Positions 1-9,142 are shown, numbered from the stretch's first letter. The stretch: DNA of 64,000 nt from Nostoc sp. LPT (GCF_017115165.1 NZ_JABXKF010000184.1:1-64000), one strand, 5' to 3'. A program made the numbers and translations. The notes: generated from the letters alone by a model not told the origin.

Positions 1-168
1 TATTGAATTCGGGTGGTCGTTTATTGAATTCGGGTGGTCGTTTATTGAATTCGGGTGGTCATTTATTGAATTCGGGTGGTCGTTTATTGAATTCGGGTGG
101 TCATTTATTGATTTCGGGTGGTCGTTTATTGAATTGGAGGTATCGTTCATTGAATTCAAGCAGTGGTT
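1..168. repeat. 21-nt tandem repeat, about 8 units
   Basis: Direct repeat with a 21-base period beginning tattgaattcgggtggtc. Units start at 1, 22, 43, 64, 85, 106 and 127, with a degenerate eighth at 148-168. Units 1-5 differ at one site (cgtt or catt) and unit 6 has one substitution. There are no spacers. As 21 is a multiple of 3, one forward frame is open from the window start to the stop at 203-205 and would encode repeats of the heptapeptide IEFGWSF. Two reverse frames are open across the perfect units too, so coding is not proven. Confidence 0.9.
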
Positions 169-314
169 AGGGTGGGGTAAAACCCAGATTCAAAGAACAA
201 CGTAGAGACTTGTGTGTACACCGTAGCCTTTCTAAGGGGAGGGTTAGGGTGGGGTAAAACTGACGCGAAAAACCAGGTGAGTAACTATTTCAGACTTGTG
301 TATACACCGTAGCC
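165..314. repeat. Partly duplicated intergenic unit
   Basis: The block ggttagggtggggtaaaac at 165-183 recurs at 242-260. The block gacttgtgtgtacaccgtag at 207-226 recurs with one change at 293-312. Order and spacing are similar, so this looks like a tandem duplication with drift. No gene is seen in 206-567. Confidence 0.7.
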
Positions 315-393
315 CCGCAAGCGGGGAGCTAAAGCGCAGCTTTTGCGGGGTGGGGTTCCGGTTATTATGGTTAATTATTCGAACATCATATTA
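313..393. repeat. Dispersed repeat copy A
   Basis: A segment with a hairpin of gcggggagc/gctttt type followed by ggttccggttattatggtta and aattattcgaacatcatatt. An inverted copy lies at about 44926-45025, and a diverged copy of the right end at about 6520-6546. No coding sequence is visible, so a MITE-like or other non-coding dispersed repeat is likely. Confidence 0.65.
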
Positions 394-567
394 GGGGCTA
401 GTTAGGGAGTTTTGCAAGATATCTAATGTTTGTTAGGCGAAACAATCGTATTGCAGAAGATTGAGTTAAAATTGCACGTCAATACAAATACTAAACCGTA
501 AGAGTGTACTTTTAAAGGAGAAACAACTGTCACAATATTTAAACAAGCCTATATTTTTATTTCAAAA

Positions 568-1017
568 ATGTCTGCTAAACACAAAGATAGTAGAACTACT
601 ATCCAATCTCGTGATTGGCCAATTGAGCAATTACCTGGACTGAGCCATGAGGAACAATCTCAACTCCAAAATTGTGGAATTACTAGCACAGTAGCCTTAG
701 TCAAACAAGGTAAAACTCTAGAGTCAAGACTGGTGTTAGCAAATAAACTACAGATTCATCTTCAATATGTAAATAAATGGATGGCTTTAGCTGACTTGGC
801 GCGTATTCCTAGTGTCGGGACACAATATTGTGGTTTATTGCTTCATGCAGGTATTGGTTCTGTAATGCAGTTAGCTCAAACTCCCACTCACAGATTGCAC
901 CAACAAATTATGCGCTTGCAGGTAGCAACAATGCAGCGCCGAGATTTGTGTCCAGCAATTGAGCTAGTACAACAGTGGAGTCAGCAAGCGAAAATAGTGC
1001 TGAGTGCTGAGTGCTGA
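568..1017 (+). CDS. DUF4332 / helix-hairpin-helix-like protein
   Basis: A 149-residue soluble protein. IEQLPGLSHEEQ near residues 19-30 and the later LARIPSVGTQYCGLL near 77-91 are the two helix-hairpin-helix-like blocks typical of cyanobacterial DUF4332 proteins. A nucleic-acid-binding role is only inferred from the fold. The ATG at 568 has no clear ribosome-binding site; a GGAG at 517-520 is far upstream and no start codon lies in frame near it. The last residues (VLSAEC) and the stop are encoded by a tandem GTGCTGA heptamer repeat, so the C-terminus has been recast by the repeat. Confidence 0.75.
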   Translation: MSAKHKDSRTTIQSRDWPIEQLPGLSHEEQSQLQNCGITSTVALVKQGKTLESRLVLANKLQIHLQYVNKWMALADLARIPSVGTQYCGLLLHAGIGSVMQLAQTPTHRLHQQIMRLQVATMQRRDLCPAIELVQQWSQQAKIVLSAEC

Positions 1018-1030
1018 GTGCTGAGTGGGG
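999..1030. repeat. GTGCTGA heptamer STRR
   Basis: About four tandem copies of the heptamer gtgctga. Short tandemly repeated repetitive (STRR) sequences of 7 nt are established features of heterocystous cyanobacteria. This one covers the stop codon of the preceding gene. Confidence 0.9.
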
Positions 1031-1209
1031 AGCAGGGGAGCAGGGGAGCAGGGGAGCAGGGGAGCAGGGGGAGATGAGGGGGATAAGGGAGATGAGGGGG
1101 AATTATTGAATAAATCTCTCCCTTGTCTCCCCCTTCTTTCTTGTCTCCTTTGTCTCTTCTCCATGCCCAATTCCCAATGCCCAATTCCCAATGCCCAATT
1201 CCCCACTCC
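1028..1209. repeat. Composite STRR block
   Basis: Starts with an octamer array of type aggggagc, passes through a purine-rich and then a pyrimidine-rich arm that can fold back (ggggagatgaggg against ctctcccttgtctccccc), and ends with a 14-nt repeat of type atgcccaattccca. A block of the same order, including gggggaattattgaa, lies at 32695-32820. It separates convergent genes. Confidence 0.8.
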
Positions 1210-1824
1210 CTAATCTTTAGCTAAAACACCATTAAGAAAGATATCAGCAAGTCCTTCGGCCATTTCCTGCATTTGTTGGGGAGAGGCATCAGGTTCTATC
1301 AGGGTGTTGTTAGAAAAACCTGCGATCGCAAACATTCCTAAGAAAACTTTCGCAACTAGCTTCGCGTCCCCTTGACGATAAATGCCTTTATCCATCGCTG
1401 TTTGAAAGAATGCTTCACCGACATCAGTCATTTTGGTAATGACTTCTGATTGAATGCGATCGCGCAAATCGGGGTGAAACTGCACCTCCATAAAACAAAC
1501 ACGCATCAAATCAGCATTTTTTTGGAAATTCCACATCCGACGGCGCATCACCTGAGCAACGGCTTTATAGCTACCCATTTCACTTAATTCTGTGAGCAAA
1601 TCTGTAAGAATCTCTACCCAGCCACTCGTGGCTACTTCTACCAAAATTGCTTTTTTATTCGGAAAATGACGAAATAGAGTACCTTCAGCTATACCTGCTG
1701 CTTGTGCTAAGTCGCGGGTGGTAGTACCGTCAAATCCTTGAGAAGCAAACAACCGTTGCGCTGCCTGTAAAATCCGGGTGCGCGTCTGAGCCTCTGAGGG
1801 CGGGGAAGAATTAAAAACTCGCAT
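1210..1824 (-). CDS. TetR/AcrR family transcriptional regulator
   Basis: A 204-residue regulator with an N-terminal TetR helix-turn-helix at about residues 15-60, including AAQRLFASQGFDGTTTRDLA and GIAEGTLFRHFPNKKAIL. The C-terminal ligand-binding domain is variable and gives no ligand. TetR proteins usually repress their own or a neighbouring gene. This gene is divergent from the M16 peptidase operon across 151 bases, so regulation of that operon is possible but unproven. The start ATG at 1822-1824 follows the usual TetR N-terminal spacing. Confidence 0.9.
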   Translation of the reverse strand: MRVFNSSPPSEAQTRTRILQAAQRLFASQGFDGTTTRDLAQAAGIAEGTLFRHFPNKKAILVEVATSGWVEILTDLLTELSEMGSYKAVAQVMRRRMWNFQKNADLMRVCFMEVQFHPDLRDRIQSEVITKMTDVGEAFFQTAMDKGIYRQGDAKLVAKVFLGMFAIAGFSNNTLIEPDASPQQMQEMAEGLADIFLNGVLAKD

Positions 1825-1975
1825 AAAAGTTATGGTTAGATATCCGTAACAAGACTTGTAGCATTATTGTCTAATGTCAAGTGCAAAGAGCCACTGAAAA
1901 CTTAATACAAGATTAACGCTCTTTTGCTGAGTATCCTGTTATTTAGGTAATGTAACTTTATTTTAATTTTCGCTT

Positions 1976-3616
1976 ATGAACCAGAGCAGTCGGTCAATTT
2001 TAGATTTTAGATTGGGGATTTTTGATTGGTTAGATCGAGTATCTGTCATATTACGACGGTTGTTTGTCACTTTGTTGACTTTAATTATCTTCTCGTGGGG
2101 ATTGCTGCCAGAAGTCGCTCTAGCTCAAACTCAGACAGCACCTCCTCAAGCAGCTAAAACTCAAACCCCACCAGTTCAAAGTTCAATCCAACCTTATCTC
2201 GATCGAGTTATTAAGCAATTAACGGAGTTTCGCCTCGACAATGGTTTGAAATTCATTGTCTTGGAACGACATCAAGCGCCCGTAGTTTCTTTTCTTACTT
2301 ATGCGAATGTGGGTGGTGTGGATGAGCCAGATGGCAAAACTGGTGTAGCTCACTTTCTAGAACATTTGGCGTTTAAAGGCACAACGCGCATTGGTACACA
2401 AGACTACAAAAAAGAAAAACCGCTACTAGATACCTTAGAGCAGTTGAATGCTCAAATTAAAACAGCGAAAGCCGATGGCAAAAAAGCTGATGTTGTTCGG
2501 TTACAAACTGAGTTTGAGCAAGTGGAATCGCAAGCAGGTAAGTTAGTCAAGCAAAATGAATTGGGGCAAATTGTCGAACAAGCGGGAGGCGTGGGTTTAA
2601 ATGCCAACACTTCAACCGAAGCCACTCGTTATTTTTACAGCTTTCCTGCCAATAAGCTAGAACTTTGGATGTCGTTGGAGTCGGAACGATTTCTCGATCC
2701 GGTAATTCGTCGTGAATTTTATAAAGAGAAAGATGTAATTTTAGAAGAACGACGGATGCGGGTGGAGAATTCACCCATTGGATTGATGGTGGAAAAGTTT
2801 ATCGATACTGCTTACAAAGCCCATCCCTACAGGCGTCCGGTGATTGGTTATGACGAAGATATCCGCAATCTGACACCAGAAGATGTCCAAAAGTTTTTTG
2901 ATACTCACTACGTACCAAGTAATTTAGCGATCGCTATTGTCGGAGATGTAAATCCCACTCAGGTGAAAAAACTGGCGCAAACTTATTTTGGCCGCTATCA
3001 AGCCAAAACCAAAGCTGCTGAAGAAATTCCAGTGGAACCACCACAACAACAAACACAGGAAGTTAGTTTACAGCTACCTTCTCAACCCTGGTATTTAGAA
3101 GGTTATCATCGTCCGGCAATTACCCATCCAGATAATGCCGTCTATGAAATCATTGGCAGTTTATTAAGTGATGGACGCACGTCGCGGCTATATAAATCTT
3201 TGGTAGAAAAGCAGCGTTTGGCGCTAAATGCTCAAGGTTACAGTGGATTTCCTGGAGATAAGTACCCAAACTTGATCTTTTTCTATGCTCTCACAGCTCC
3301 TGGTCATACAGTTGATGAGTTGGCAGTAGCTTTGCGTCAAGAAATTGACAAATTAAAAACTGAGCCTGTAGCGGCGGCTGATTTGCAACGGGTGAAAACC
3401 CAAGCACGGGCGAGTTTGTTACGTACTCTCGATTCCAATATGGGCATGGCTCAACAATTGTTGGAATATGAGGTGAAAACTGGCTCTTGGCGGAATTTGT
3501 TTAAGCAGTTGGATGACATTTCAGCGGTGACGACGGCTGATATTGTGCGCGTGGCAAAAAAGACGTTTACGCCAGAAAATCGCACGATTGGTAAGTTGTT
3601 GTCGAAAGAAGCATGA
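1976..3616 (+). CDS. M16 family zinc metallopeptidase, catalytic subunit
   Basis: A 546-residue insulinase/pitrilysin-type peptidase. A hydrophobic segment at about residues 28-50 ending in ALA acts as signal peptide or anchor, so the enzyme is exported. The zinc and catalytic motif HFLEH (H126, E129, H130) is intact, with the downstream acidic helix LWMSLESERF. A charged insertion at about 140-195 looks coiled. The C-terminal M16 domain includes GYHRP and SDGRTSRLY. It overlaps the next gene, an M16 homologue without the motif, by 4 bases (ATGA), so the two are probably translated together and form a heterodimer as in other paired bacterial M16 proteins. Confidence 0.93.
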   Translation: MNQSSRSILDFRLGIFDWLDRVSVILRRLFVTLLTLIIFSWGLLPEVALAQTQTAPPQAAKTQTPPVQSSIQPYLDRVIKQLTEFRLDNGLKFIVLERHQAPVVSFLTYANVGGVDEPDGKTGVAHFLEHLAFKGTTRIGTQDYKKEKPLLDTLEQLNAQIKTAKADGKKADVVRLQTEFEQVESQAGKLVKQNELGQIVEQAGGVGLNANTSTEATRYFYSFPANKLELWMSLESERFLDPVIRREFYKEKDVILEERRMRVENSPIGLMVEKFIDTAYKAHPYRRPVIGYDEDIRNLTPEDVQKFFDTHYVPSNLAIAIVGDVNPTQVKKLAQTYFGRYQAKTKAAEEIPVEPPQQQTQEVSLQLPSQPWYLEGYHRPAITHPDNAVYEIIGSLLSDGRTSRLYKSLVEKQRLALNAQGYSGFPGDKYPNLIFFYALTAPGHTVDELAVALRQEIDKLKTEPVAAADLQRVKTQARASLLRTLDSNMGMAQQLLEYEVKTGSWRNLFKQLDDISAVTTADIVRVAKKTFTPENRTIGKLLSKEA

Positions 3617-5169
3617 AAAACAAACTGCAAAGGGCGCAAAGGAAGAGAGATATGCAGAGGTACAAGGTGAAAGGTAAAAGGCAGATAGCGTTGAAAATTC
3701 AAAATAGGAAGGGGTTGATTTATGCTTTGGTTGCTGTTTTTGCGTGCTTACTTTTAACTTGTAATTTTTCTCTGGCGGCGACGGCTGAGGCGAAACATTA
3801 CACACAATTGCAGCTACCACCGCTACCTGAGATTAAGTTACCCAAGTATGAGCGGTTTGTGCTGCAAAATGGCTTGGTTGTGTATTTAATGGAAGATCAC
3901 GAGTTACCATTGGTGAATGGTACGGCGTTTGTGCGGACAGGGAATCGCTTGGAACCAATGGAAAAAGTTGGGTTGGCTGGTTTTACAGGCGGGGTAATGC
4001 GAACTGGAGGAACTAAGAACCATTCGCCTGATGAACTCAACGAGATATTGGAACAACGGGCAGCATCTGTGGAAGTTGGTATTGGTGAAGCTTCTGGTAG
4101 TGATAGCTTTGACGCACTCAGTGAAGATTTAGAAACGGTGTTTGGGTTGTTTGCTGAGGTGTTGCGATCGCCTGTATTTGCTCAAGAAAAGCTAGACTTG
4201 GCTAAGACACAAGCCAAAGGTGGCATTGCCCGTCGTAATGATAATCCAGATGGGATTGCTAGTCGGGAATTTAAAAAATTGCTCTATGGGAAAGATAGCC
4301 CATACTCTCGCACGATAGAGTATGCAACGGTGGATAAGGTTGAGCGTGAGGATTTGCTCAAGTTTTATCAGCAATATTTCCACCCCAATAATATAATTTT
4401 GGGGATTGTGGGCGATTTTGAGAGTAAGAAAATGCGATCGCTCATTCAAGCTAAGTTTGGCGGTTGGCAGCGTAACCCAGGTATTGCTAAACCCACATTA
4501 CCAAAGGTTTCGCCAGCTAATACAGGTGGAGTCTTTTTTGTCAATCAGCCCCAACTGACACAAAGTAGTGTGCTTATCGGGCATTTGGGCGGACGTTTCG
4601 ACAATCCCGATTATGCAGCGCTGGATGTATTGAATGGAGTGTTAAATGGATTTGGTGGACGCTTATTTAATGAATTGCGATCGCGTCAAGGTTTAGCTTA
4701 CTCTGTCTACGGCCAGTGGAGTCCCCGCTACGATTATCCTGGCATATTTATTGCTGGTGGAGAAACGCGATCGGATGCTACTGTCCAATTTGTCAAAGCT
4801 TTACAAGCTGAAATCAAGCGCACCCAAACTCAAAGAGTGACAGCAAAAGAACTAGCTTTTGCCAAAGAGTCTACACTCAACTCCTTTGTGTTTAACTTTC
4901 AAGACCCCAGCCAAACCTTATCACGGTTGATGCGATACGAATATTACGGCTATCCTGCTGATTTTCTCTTTCGCTATCAAAAAGCCGTCGCCGCCACCAC
5001 CGCAGCCGATGTCCAACGGGTAGCACGAGAATACCTCAAGCCAGAAAAGATTGTGACTCTAGTAGTGGGGAATCAAACCGCCATTCAACCGCCATTGACA
5101 CAGTTAGCTAAACAGGTAACACCAATAGATGTAACGATTCCTGGTTCGCAGCCACAGGTGAAGAATTAA
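3613..5169 (+). CDS. M16 family peptidase-like protein, non-catalytic subunit
   Basis: A 518-residue homologue of its upstream neighbour with two M16 domains. The N-terminus is basic, with a hydrophobic export segment at about residues 35-58. Where the active family has HxxEH, this protein has GLAGFTGGVMRTGGT, so it lacks zinc ligands and should be inactive alone. The second domain carries the R/Y pair typical of M16 (ELRSRQGLAYSVYG), which helps bind substrate. The first ATG overlaps the stop of the catalytic gene. A two-chain peptidase of the periplasm or outer membrane is the likely product; the substrate is unknown. Confidence 0.92.
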   Translation: MKNKLQRAQRKRDMQRYKVKGKRQIALKIQNRKGLIYALVAVFACLLLTCNFSLAATAEAKHYTQLQLPPLPEIKLPKYERFVLQNGLVVYLMEDHELPLVNGTAFVRTGNRLEPMEKVGLAGFTGGVMRTGGTKNHSPDELNEILEQRAASVEVGIGEASGSDSFDALSEDLETVFGLFAEVLRSPVFAQEKLDLAKTQAKGGIARRNDNPDGIASREFKKLLYGKDSPYSRTIEYATVDKVEREDLLKFYQQYFHPNNIILGIVGDFESKKMRSLIQAKFGGWQRNPGIAKPTLPKVSPANTGGVFFVNQPQLTQSSVLIGHLGGRFDNPDYAALDVLNGVLNGFGGRLFNELRSRQGLAYSVYGQWSPRYDYPGIFIAGGETRSDATVQFVKALQAEIKRTQTQRVTAKELAFAKESTLNSFVFNFQDPSQTLSRLMRYEYYGYPADFLFRYQKAVAATTAADVQRVAREYLKPEKIVTLVVGNQTAIQPPLTQLAKQVTPIDVTIPGSQPQVKN

Positions 5170-5217
5170 TAGCGTAGATAGGTAGACATTCAATATCCAA
5201 ATAAAATCGTAAGGCTC

Positions 5218-5250
5218 AGATCCCCGAATTCTTAGAGAAGTCGGGGATCT
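5218..5250 (+). terminator. Hairpin downstream of M16 operon
   Basis: Stem agatccccga / tcggggatct, 10 bp, with a 13-nt loop, followed by tgttgttc. A hairpin with nearly the same stem lies at 18522-18552, so it may be a reused repeat. Confidence 0.6.
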
Positions 5251-5335
5251 TGTTGTTCAAATAATTTTCTTCATTATCGGGAAATGATTGAGGACAAATT
5301 GGAGTAACAAGTAGAAACTAAATCAGGAACCAAAG

Positions 5336-5364
5336 CCTCTGGGAACTCCAGAGGTTTTTTCTTT
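5336..5364 (+). terminator. Rho-independent terminator
   Basis: Stem cctctgg (5336-5342) with ccagagg (5348-5354), loop gaact, followed directly by ttttttcttttctttt. A textbook intrinsic terminator on the plus strand; it may end readthrough from the M16 operon or a short RNA from 5255-5335. The rest of 5170-5523 holds no convincing gene. Confidence 0.8.
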
Positions 5365-5523
5365 TCTTTTTCAAAGCGATCGCTCCAGCATACACTTCTA
5401 TAAAGGGCTTCTTCAAGCAAGCGATGTCTAACCGAGAATCTAGCGATGAAGCAGCAAAAATTGTCGCAGCGAATCATTTAACTAGAGTAAGCTAAATTTA
5501 GGTTTCAACTACTGGGAGTGGAG

Positions 5524-6174
5524 ATGATGTTGTTGGAATTAAAGCGCATCCATGTTCCACCAGGACAAAGAGTGCTACTGCGAGATGTAACCTGGCAGGA
5601 ATTAGAAGCAATTCTAGAAGATTTAGGGGAACACCGGGCAGCACGAATTGCTTATGATAGGGGAATACTGGAGATTATGGCACCACTGCCAGAACATGAA
5701 TATGACAAAGAAATTATTAGCGATTTAGTCAAAGCGCTTCTAGAAGAGTTGAGTACTGAGTTCATCAGCCTTGGTTCTACCACTTTCAAAAATCAAGCAA
5801 TGGCTCAAGGTATAGAACCCGATCAGTGTTTCTATATAAAAAATGAATCCAAGATTCGCGGCAAGAAACGGCTAGATTTAGCAGTAGACCCTCCTCCAGA
5901 TTTAGCTCTAGAAATTGATATTACTTCTCGTACTCATCCTAATATTTATGAAGCCCTAAAAGTGCCTGAACTTTGGCGTTTTGATCGAGGAAAGCTCCAA
6001 ATTAATGTTTTCCAAGACGGATATTATGTAGAATCTCAACAAAGCCTAAATTTTCCTCTATTCTCACTAATTGAAGCAATTCCCCAATATTTGGAGGAAA
6101 GTACAACAGCAGGTAGAAATGCAACGCTCAAAACTTTTCGTCTTTGGGTACAAAAACAGATACAACAGCAATAA
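5524..6174 (+). CDS. Uma2 family (DUF820) endonuclease-fold protein
   Basis: A 216-residue member of the Uma2 family, abundant in cyanobacteria and structurally related to PD-(D/E)XK nucleases. Visible family blocks are the N-terminal LLRDVTWQELEAILEDLGEH, GILEIMAPLPEHE, the central KRLDLAVDPPPDLALEIDIT holding the acidic and lysine-type core, and LWRFDRG. The ATG at 5524 has GGGAG 5 bases upstream; a GTG at 5518 would add two residues. Biological role is unknown for the family. A second, broken copy lies at 10171-10936. Confidence 0.85.
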   Translation: MMLLELKRIHVPPGQRVLLRDVTWQELEAILEDLGEHRAARIAYDRGILEIMAPLPEHEYDKEIISDLVKALLEELSTEFISLGSTTFKNQAMAQGIEPDQCFYIKNESKIRGKKRLDLAVDPPPDLALEIDITSRTHPNIYEALKVPELWRFDRGKLQINVFQDGYYVESQQSLNFPLFSLIEAIPQYLEESTTAGRNATLKTFRLWVQKQIQQQ

Positions 6175-6804
6175 TTTATGCTGTTATCAGAATTCACAAC
6201 AAACAGAGGATTTCAAGTTAGTGAAATACACAAGCTAAGTCTCAAAGCTTCTCCTGGCGAATGGAATGTGCGGCTATACATTCAAATTCTTTGAGTCCAC
6301 GTAGGCAGCCTACCCTCCGGGAACGCCAAGGGCGAATGTTTGTGTAGCCGCTATTTCTAATCGCCTGGTATATTTGCAAAGGTGAGATGCTCCCAAGAAT
6401 GTTTTATATCAAGTTCGCTTAATCACTTATAAATCCCAAAATACCCCACCCGCGCTACCGCGCACCCTCCCCAATACATACAGGGAGGGTTAGGGAGGGG
6501 TAATGTAAAGACTGCAATGATAACTAATTATCCGAACTTGATATTACTTCTAAATTCTGAATTATATTGTATAACTATTGCCAATTTTAGGGTTTGTCAT
6601 CTTTTAGTCGAGTATAGAAACCCTGCTTTAGTGGGACAAATAAAGTTTTAGAGGAAAGAATGCTTTTGACTTGTTAGCTATCAAGTATTTGTCAAAAATA
6701 ATAGGTTATGATGCTCCCGTCTTTGTCACATATTCTCACGTTAAAACTAAATTCACCGACATGGTTAACGAAGCCCAACACTCACCCCTGCTCTGCACTG
6801 CATC
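6175..6804. other. Gene-free repeat-rich region
   Basis: No supported gene. It holds small dispersed repeats (around 6300-6345, with taccctccgggaacgcc), a GC-rich hairpin (accctcccc/gggagggt, 6468-6490) and, at about 6520-6546, a diverged right end of the repeat seen at 313-393 (aactaattatccgaacttga). Confidence 0.6.
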
Positions 6805-6850
6805 TAAAAATTTGTAGGACAGCAATTAAATATAATCGCTGTCCTACAAA
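6805..6850 (-). terminator. Terminator of the fasciclin gene
   Basis: A perfect 13-bp stem, tttgtaggacagc (6811-6823) with gctgtcctacaaa (6838-6850). Read on the minus strand it is followed by a T-rich tail (atttttag). It sits 34 bases after the fasciclin stop codon. Confidence 0.8.
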
Positions 6851-6883
6851 ATCGAAATACAAATTAGCTATTGAAACAAGTGC

Positions 6884-7294
6884 CTATGCAGGTTCAGGAA
6901 TTAATACTGTGTCAATCACATGAATCACACCGTTATCAGCTTCCACATCTGGCGTGATAACTGTCGCATCATTGATTTTCACAACACCATTAGATGCATC
7001 AATTTTGATGCTGCTTCCTTCAACGGTTGGAGCAGAGTCTAAATTGACCACATCTGTTGACAACACTTTCCCTGAAACAACATGATAAGTTAAGATTCTT
7101 GTCAGTAGTGGAACGTCAGCAAGTAGTGAGTCTACTGTCCCTTCATGTAGCTTAGAAAATGCTTCGTCAGTTGGTGCAAAGACCGTAAATGGACCAGCGC
7201 CCTTGAGGGTATCCACCAAACCAGCAGCTTGTACTGCCGCTACTAATGTGTTAAAGGAACCAGCACTAACAGCAGTATCAACAATGTCAGCCAT
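6884..7294 (-). CDS. Fasciclin (FAS1) domain protein
   Basis: A 136-residue protein made of a single FAS1 domain. The conserved blocks are visible: [30 protein letters not shown] (H1 box), [12 protein letters not shown], and [15 protein letters not shown] (H2 box). No signal peptide is present, unlike many FAS1 proteins, but short cytoplasmic forms are common in cyanobacteria. FAS1 domains mediate adhesion in secreted forms; the role of the leaderless form is not known. Confidence 0.92.
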   Translation of the reverse strand: MADIVDTAVSAGSFNTLVAAVQAAGLVDTLKGAGPFTVFAPTDEAFSKLHEGTVDSLLADVPLLTRILTYHVVSGKVLSTDVVNLDSAPTVEGSSIKIDASNGVVKINDATVITPDVEADNGVIHVIDTVLIPEPA

Positions 7295-7470
7295 ATGTTT
7301 TAGAAATTTATGTATCTTTCGTCACTGAAAATATACTTTTATTCAAACTATTACTATCTATCCACAGATAGGTTAAATTATGTTAATGACTTGATGCCAA
7401 CAAGATATTGTTTGGTGGCTTATCCATACTCGTACTCAAACTCCAACATACTCAACAATTTTTCTTCTAG

Positions 7471-7716
7471 CGCAGTCAAATAAGCGCGGTTCAGTTTCCC
7501 CAACGACTCAAGCGCAACCGCAGCAATCCTCGTGATTACGACTTAGATTTGTACAAAGCTCGTCATTTAATTGAAAACTTCTTTGCTAAACTCAAACAGT
7601 ACCGGGCGATGCCTACGGCGGGCTACGCCTACGCAACTCGCTATGATAAACGAGCAACCAACTTTCTAGGTGCTATTTATATTTATCTGGCTGCTTCTGT
7701 CATCTGGCTCAATTGA
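7471..7716 (+). pseudogene. IS5-type transposase C-terminal remnant
   Basis: The frame reads NPRDYDLDLYKARHLIENFF, AKLKQYRA, then RYDKRATNFLGAIYIYLAA and a stop at 7714-7716. This is the C-terminal end of an IS5-group DDE transposase with the catalytic-region Glu in LIENFF. An in-frame stop at 7468-7470 closes the frame upstream and no N-terminal part is seen, so it is a fragment. Nine codons (7606-7632) interrupt the usual QYRAIATRYDK block; they are a 27-nt dispersed repeat. Confidence 0.8.
7606..7632. repeat. 27-nt small dispersed repeat (SDR)
   Basis: Begins gcgatgcctacggcgggcta. Near-identical 27-nt copies lie inside two genes, at 9256-9282 and 25409-25435 in the opposite orientation. 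All three insertions are 27 nt and keep the reading frame. Confidence 0.85.
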
Positions 7717-7855
7717 TGACACGCCCTAGCATTAGCGGATAAATTGTACTTCTTTGAAGTCATTATTACCCGATTTTAATTATAAATTTTTTACAGCTTA
7801 TATCCCAGATTCCGCAGGTGCGATCACAAATGCTGTATTTTTGAAAATGACCTAA

Positions 7856-9094
7856 ATGCGGCATTTTAGAAGCATGACAGCATCACCATTAAATATGTTT
7901 GCTAAACCCAAAATACTTTTATCATTGCTTGCATTATTACTCAGTTTTGCAAGTCTATTTCTTAGTGCTTGGATTATTCTTCCTGCTCAAAATATGTTTT
8001 TACTCACGCTAGCAGTAGGAGCACCAGAAGTCAGTCCTTGGTTATTATTATTAAATTTGCTTTTTTTATTGCTGTCTTTATTCTATATCCGTCGCCGTCA
8101 GCTACAACGTTTAGTTTGTATTTTCAGTTTAATCGGATTGCTAATTTGTGGATGGGTGTTAGTGAATATCCCATCAACTCAAATGCAGATGGCTAAAGCG
8201 ATGAAACAAGGGTTGGGAGCAAATTATCTAGAGCAAATTCCACCCCAAGTAAGGGCTAAAATGCAAACTTATCCCTTTAACTTAGTTAATTTCTTTCGGA
8301 GTATTGCATTAGGTAAAACGCGTCATCAAAAAGATATTCTCTTTGCTTCTCCTAGAGGAGTGCCTTTAAAAATGGAAGTTTACCAACCCTCAGAGGTAGG
8401 GAAATATCCAGCAGTGGTAGTAATTTATGGTGGAGCTTGGCAATATGGCAATACTCATGCCAATTCTGAGTTTAATCAATATATTGCTAATCATGGATAT
8501 ACGGTATTTGCGATCAACTATCGACACGCACCTCAATATCGGTTTCCATCTCAGTTAGATGATGTGCGTACAGCCCTAAATTTTATTCGCAAACATGCAG
8601 CTGAATATGAAGCCGATTCAGAACGTATGGTACTCTTAGGACGTTCTTCTGGGGCACATCTAGCAATGCTAGCGGCTTATCAACCCGATGCACCACCCAT
8701 TCGTGCTGTGGTGAACTATTACGGGCCTGTTAACTTAACTGAAGGATACAAAACACCACCAAATCCCGATCCTATAAATACCCGCGCTGTTTTAAAAGCA
8801 TTTCTTGGTGGTTCTTTAGAAGAATTGCCTAATCAGTATCAAATCGCTTCACCGATAAATTACCTAACGCACCCTTTACCGCCAACTTTATTAATTTACG
8901 GCAGTCGCGACCATTTGGTGGAAGCGCGATTTGGTAGACAGATGTATGAACGTTTACATAACTCTGGCAACACTGCGGTTTTTCTCGAAATTCCTTGGGC
9001 AGAACATGCTTTTGATGCTGTTTTCAACGGTGTAAGCAATCAATTAGCGTTGTATTACACTGAGAGGTTTTTGGCTTGGGCGTTGTTCAGGTAA
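7856..9094 (+). CDS. Membrane-anchored alpha/beta hydrolase (esterase/lipase type)
   Basis: A 412-residue protein. The first 125 residues hold about four hydrophobic membrane segments. The rest is an alpha/beta hydrolase of the hormone-sensitive-lipase/acetyl-esterase type: oxyanion block VVIYGGAWQYGN, nucleophile GRSSGAH, acid in LIYGSRDHLV and the final His in PWAEHAF. All three catalytic residues are present. The substrate is not predictable. ATGs at 7856 and 7874 are both possible; no strong ribosome-binding site picks one. It may act at the plasma or thylakoid membrane. Confidence 0.88.
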   Translation: MRHFRSMTASPLNMFAKPKILLSLLALLLSFASLFLSAWIILPAQNMFLLTLAVGAPEVSPWLLLLNLLFLLLSLFYIRRRQLQRLVCIFSLIGLLICGWVLVNIPSTQMQMAKAMKQGLGANYLEQIPPQVRAKMQTYPFNLVNFFRSIALGKTRHQKDILFASPRGVPLKMEVYQPSEVGKYPAVVVIYGGAWQYGNTHANSEFNQYIANHGYTVFAINYRHAPQYRFPSQLDDVRTALNFIRKHAAEYEADSERMVLLGRSSGAHLAMLAAYQPDAPPIRAVVNYYGPVNLTEGYKTPPNPDPINTRAVLKAFLGGSLEELPNQYQIASPINYLTHPLPPTLLIYGSRDHLVEARFGRQMYERLHNSGNTAVFLEIPWAEHAFDAVFNGVSNQLALYYTERFLAWALFR

Positions 9095-9142
9095 TGATTT
9101 TATTCGCAGACTCATTCACAAGTATTAAAAACTCAGCACTCC

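Noticed and set aside
1-168. CRISPR array
   Set aside because: Units are back to back with 21-nt period and no spacers; it is a simple tandem repeat.
964-1213. Proline/serine-rich frames in the STRR
   Set aside because: They are products of the low-complexity octamer and 14-mer repeats.
5274-5477. 67-codon minus frame
   Set aside because: It runs antisense through a strong plus-strand terminator and has no recognisable sequence.
6708-6923. 71-codon plus frame
   Set aside because: It covers the fasciclin gene's terminator and 3' end; no ribosome-binding site.
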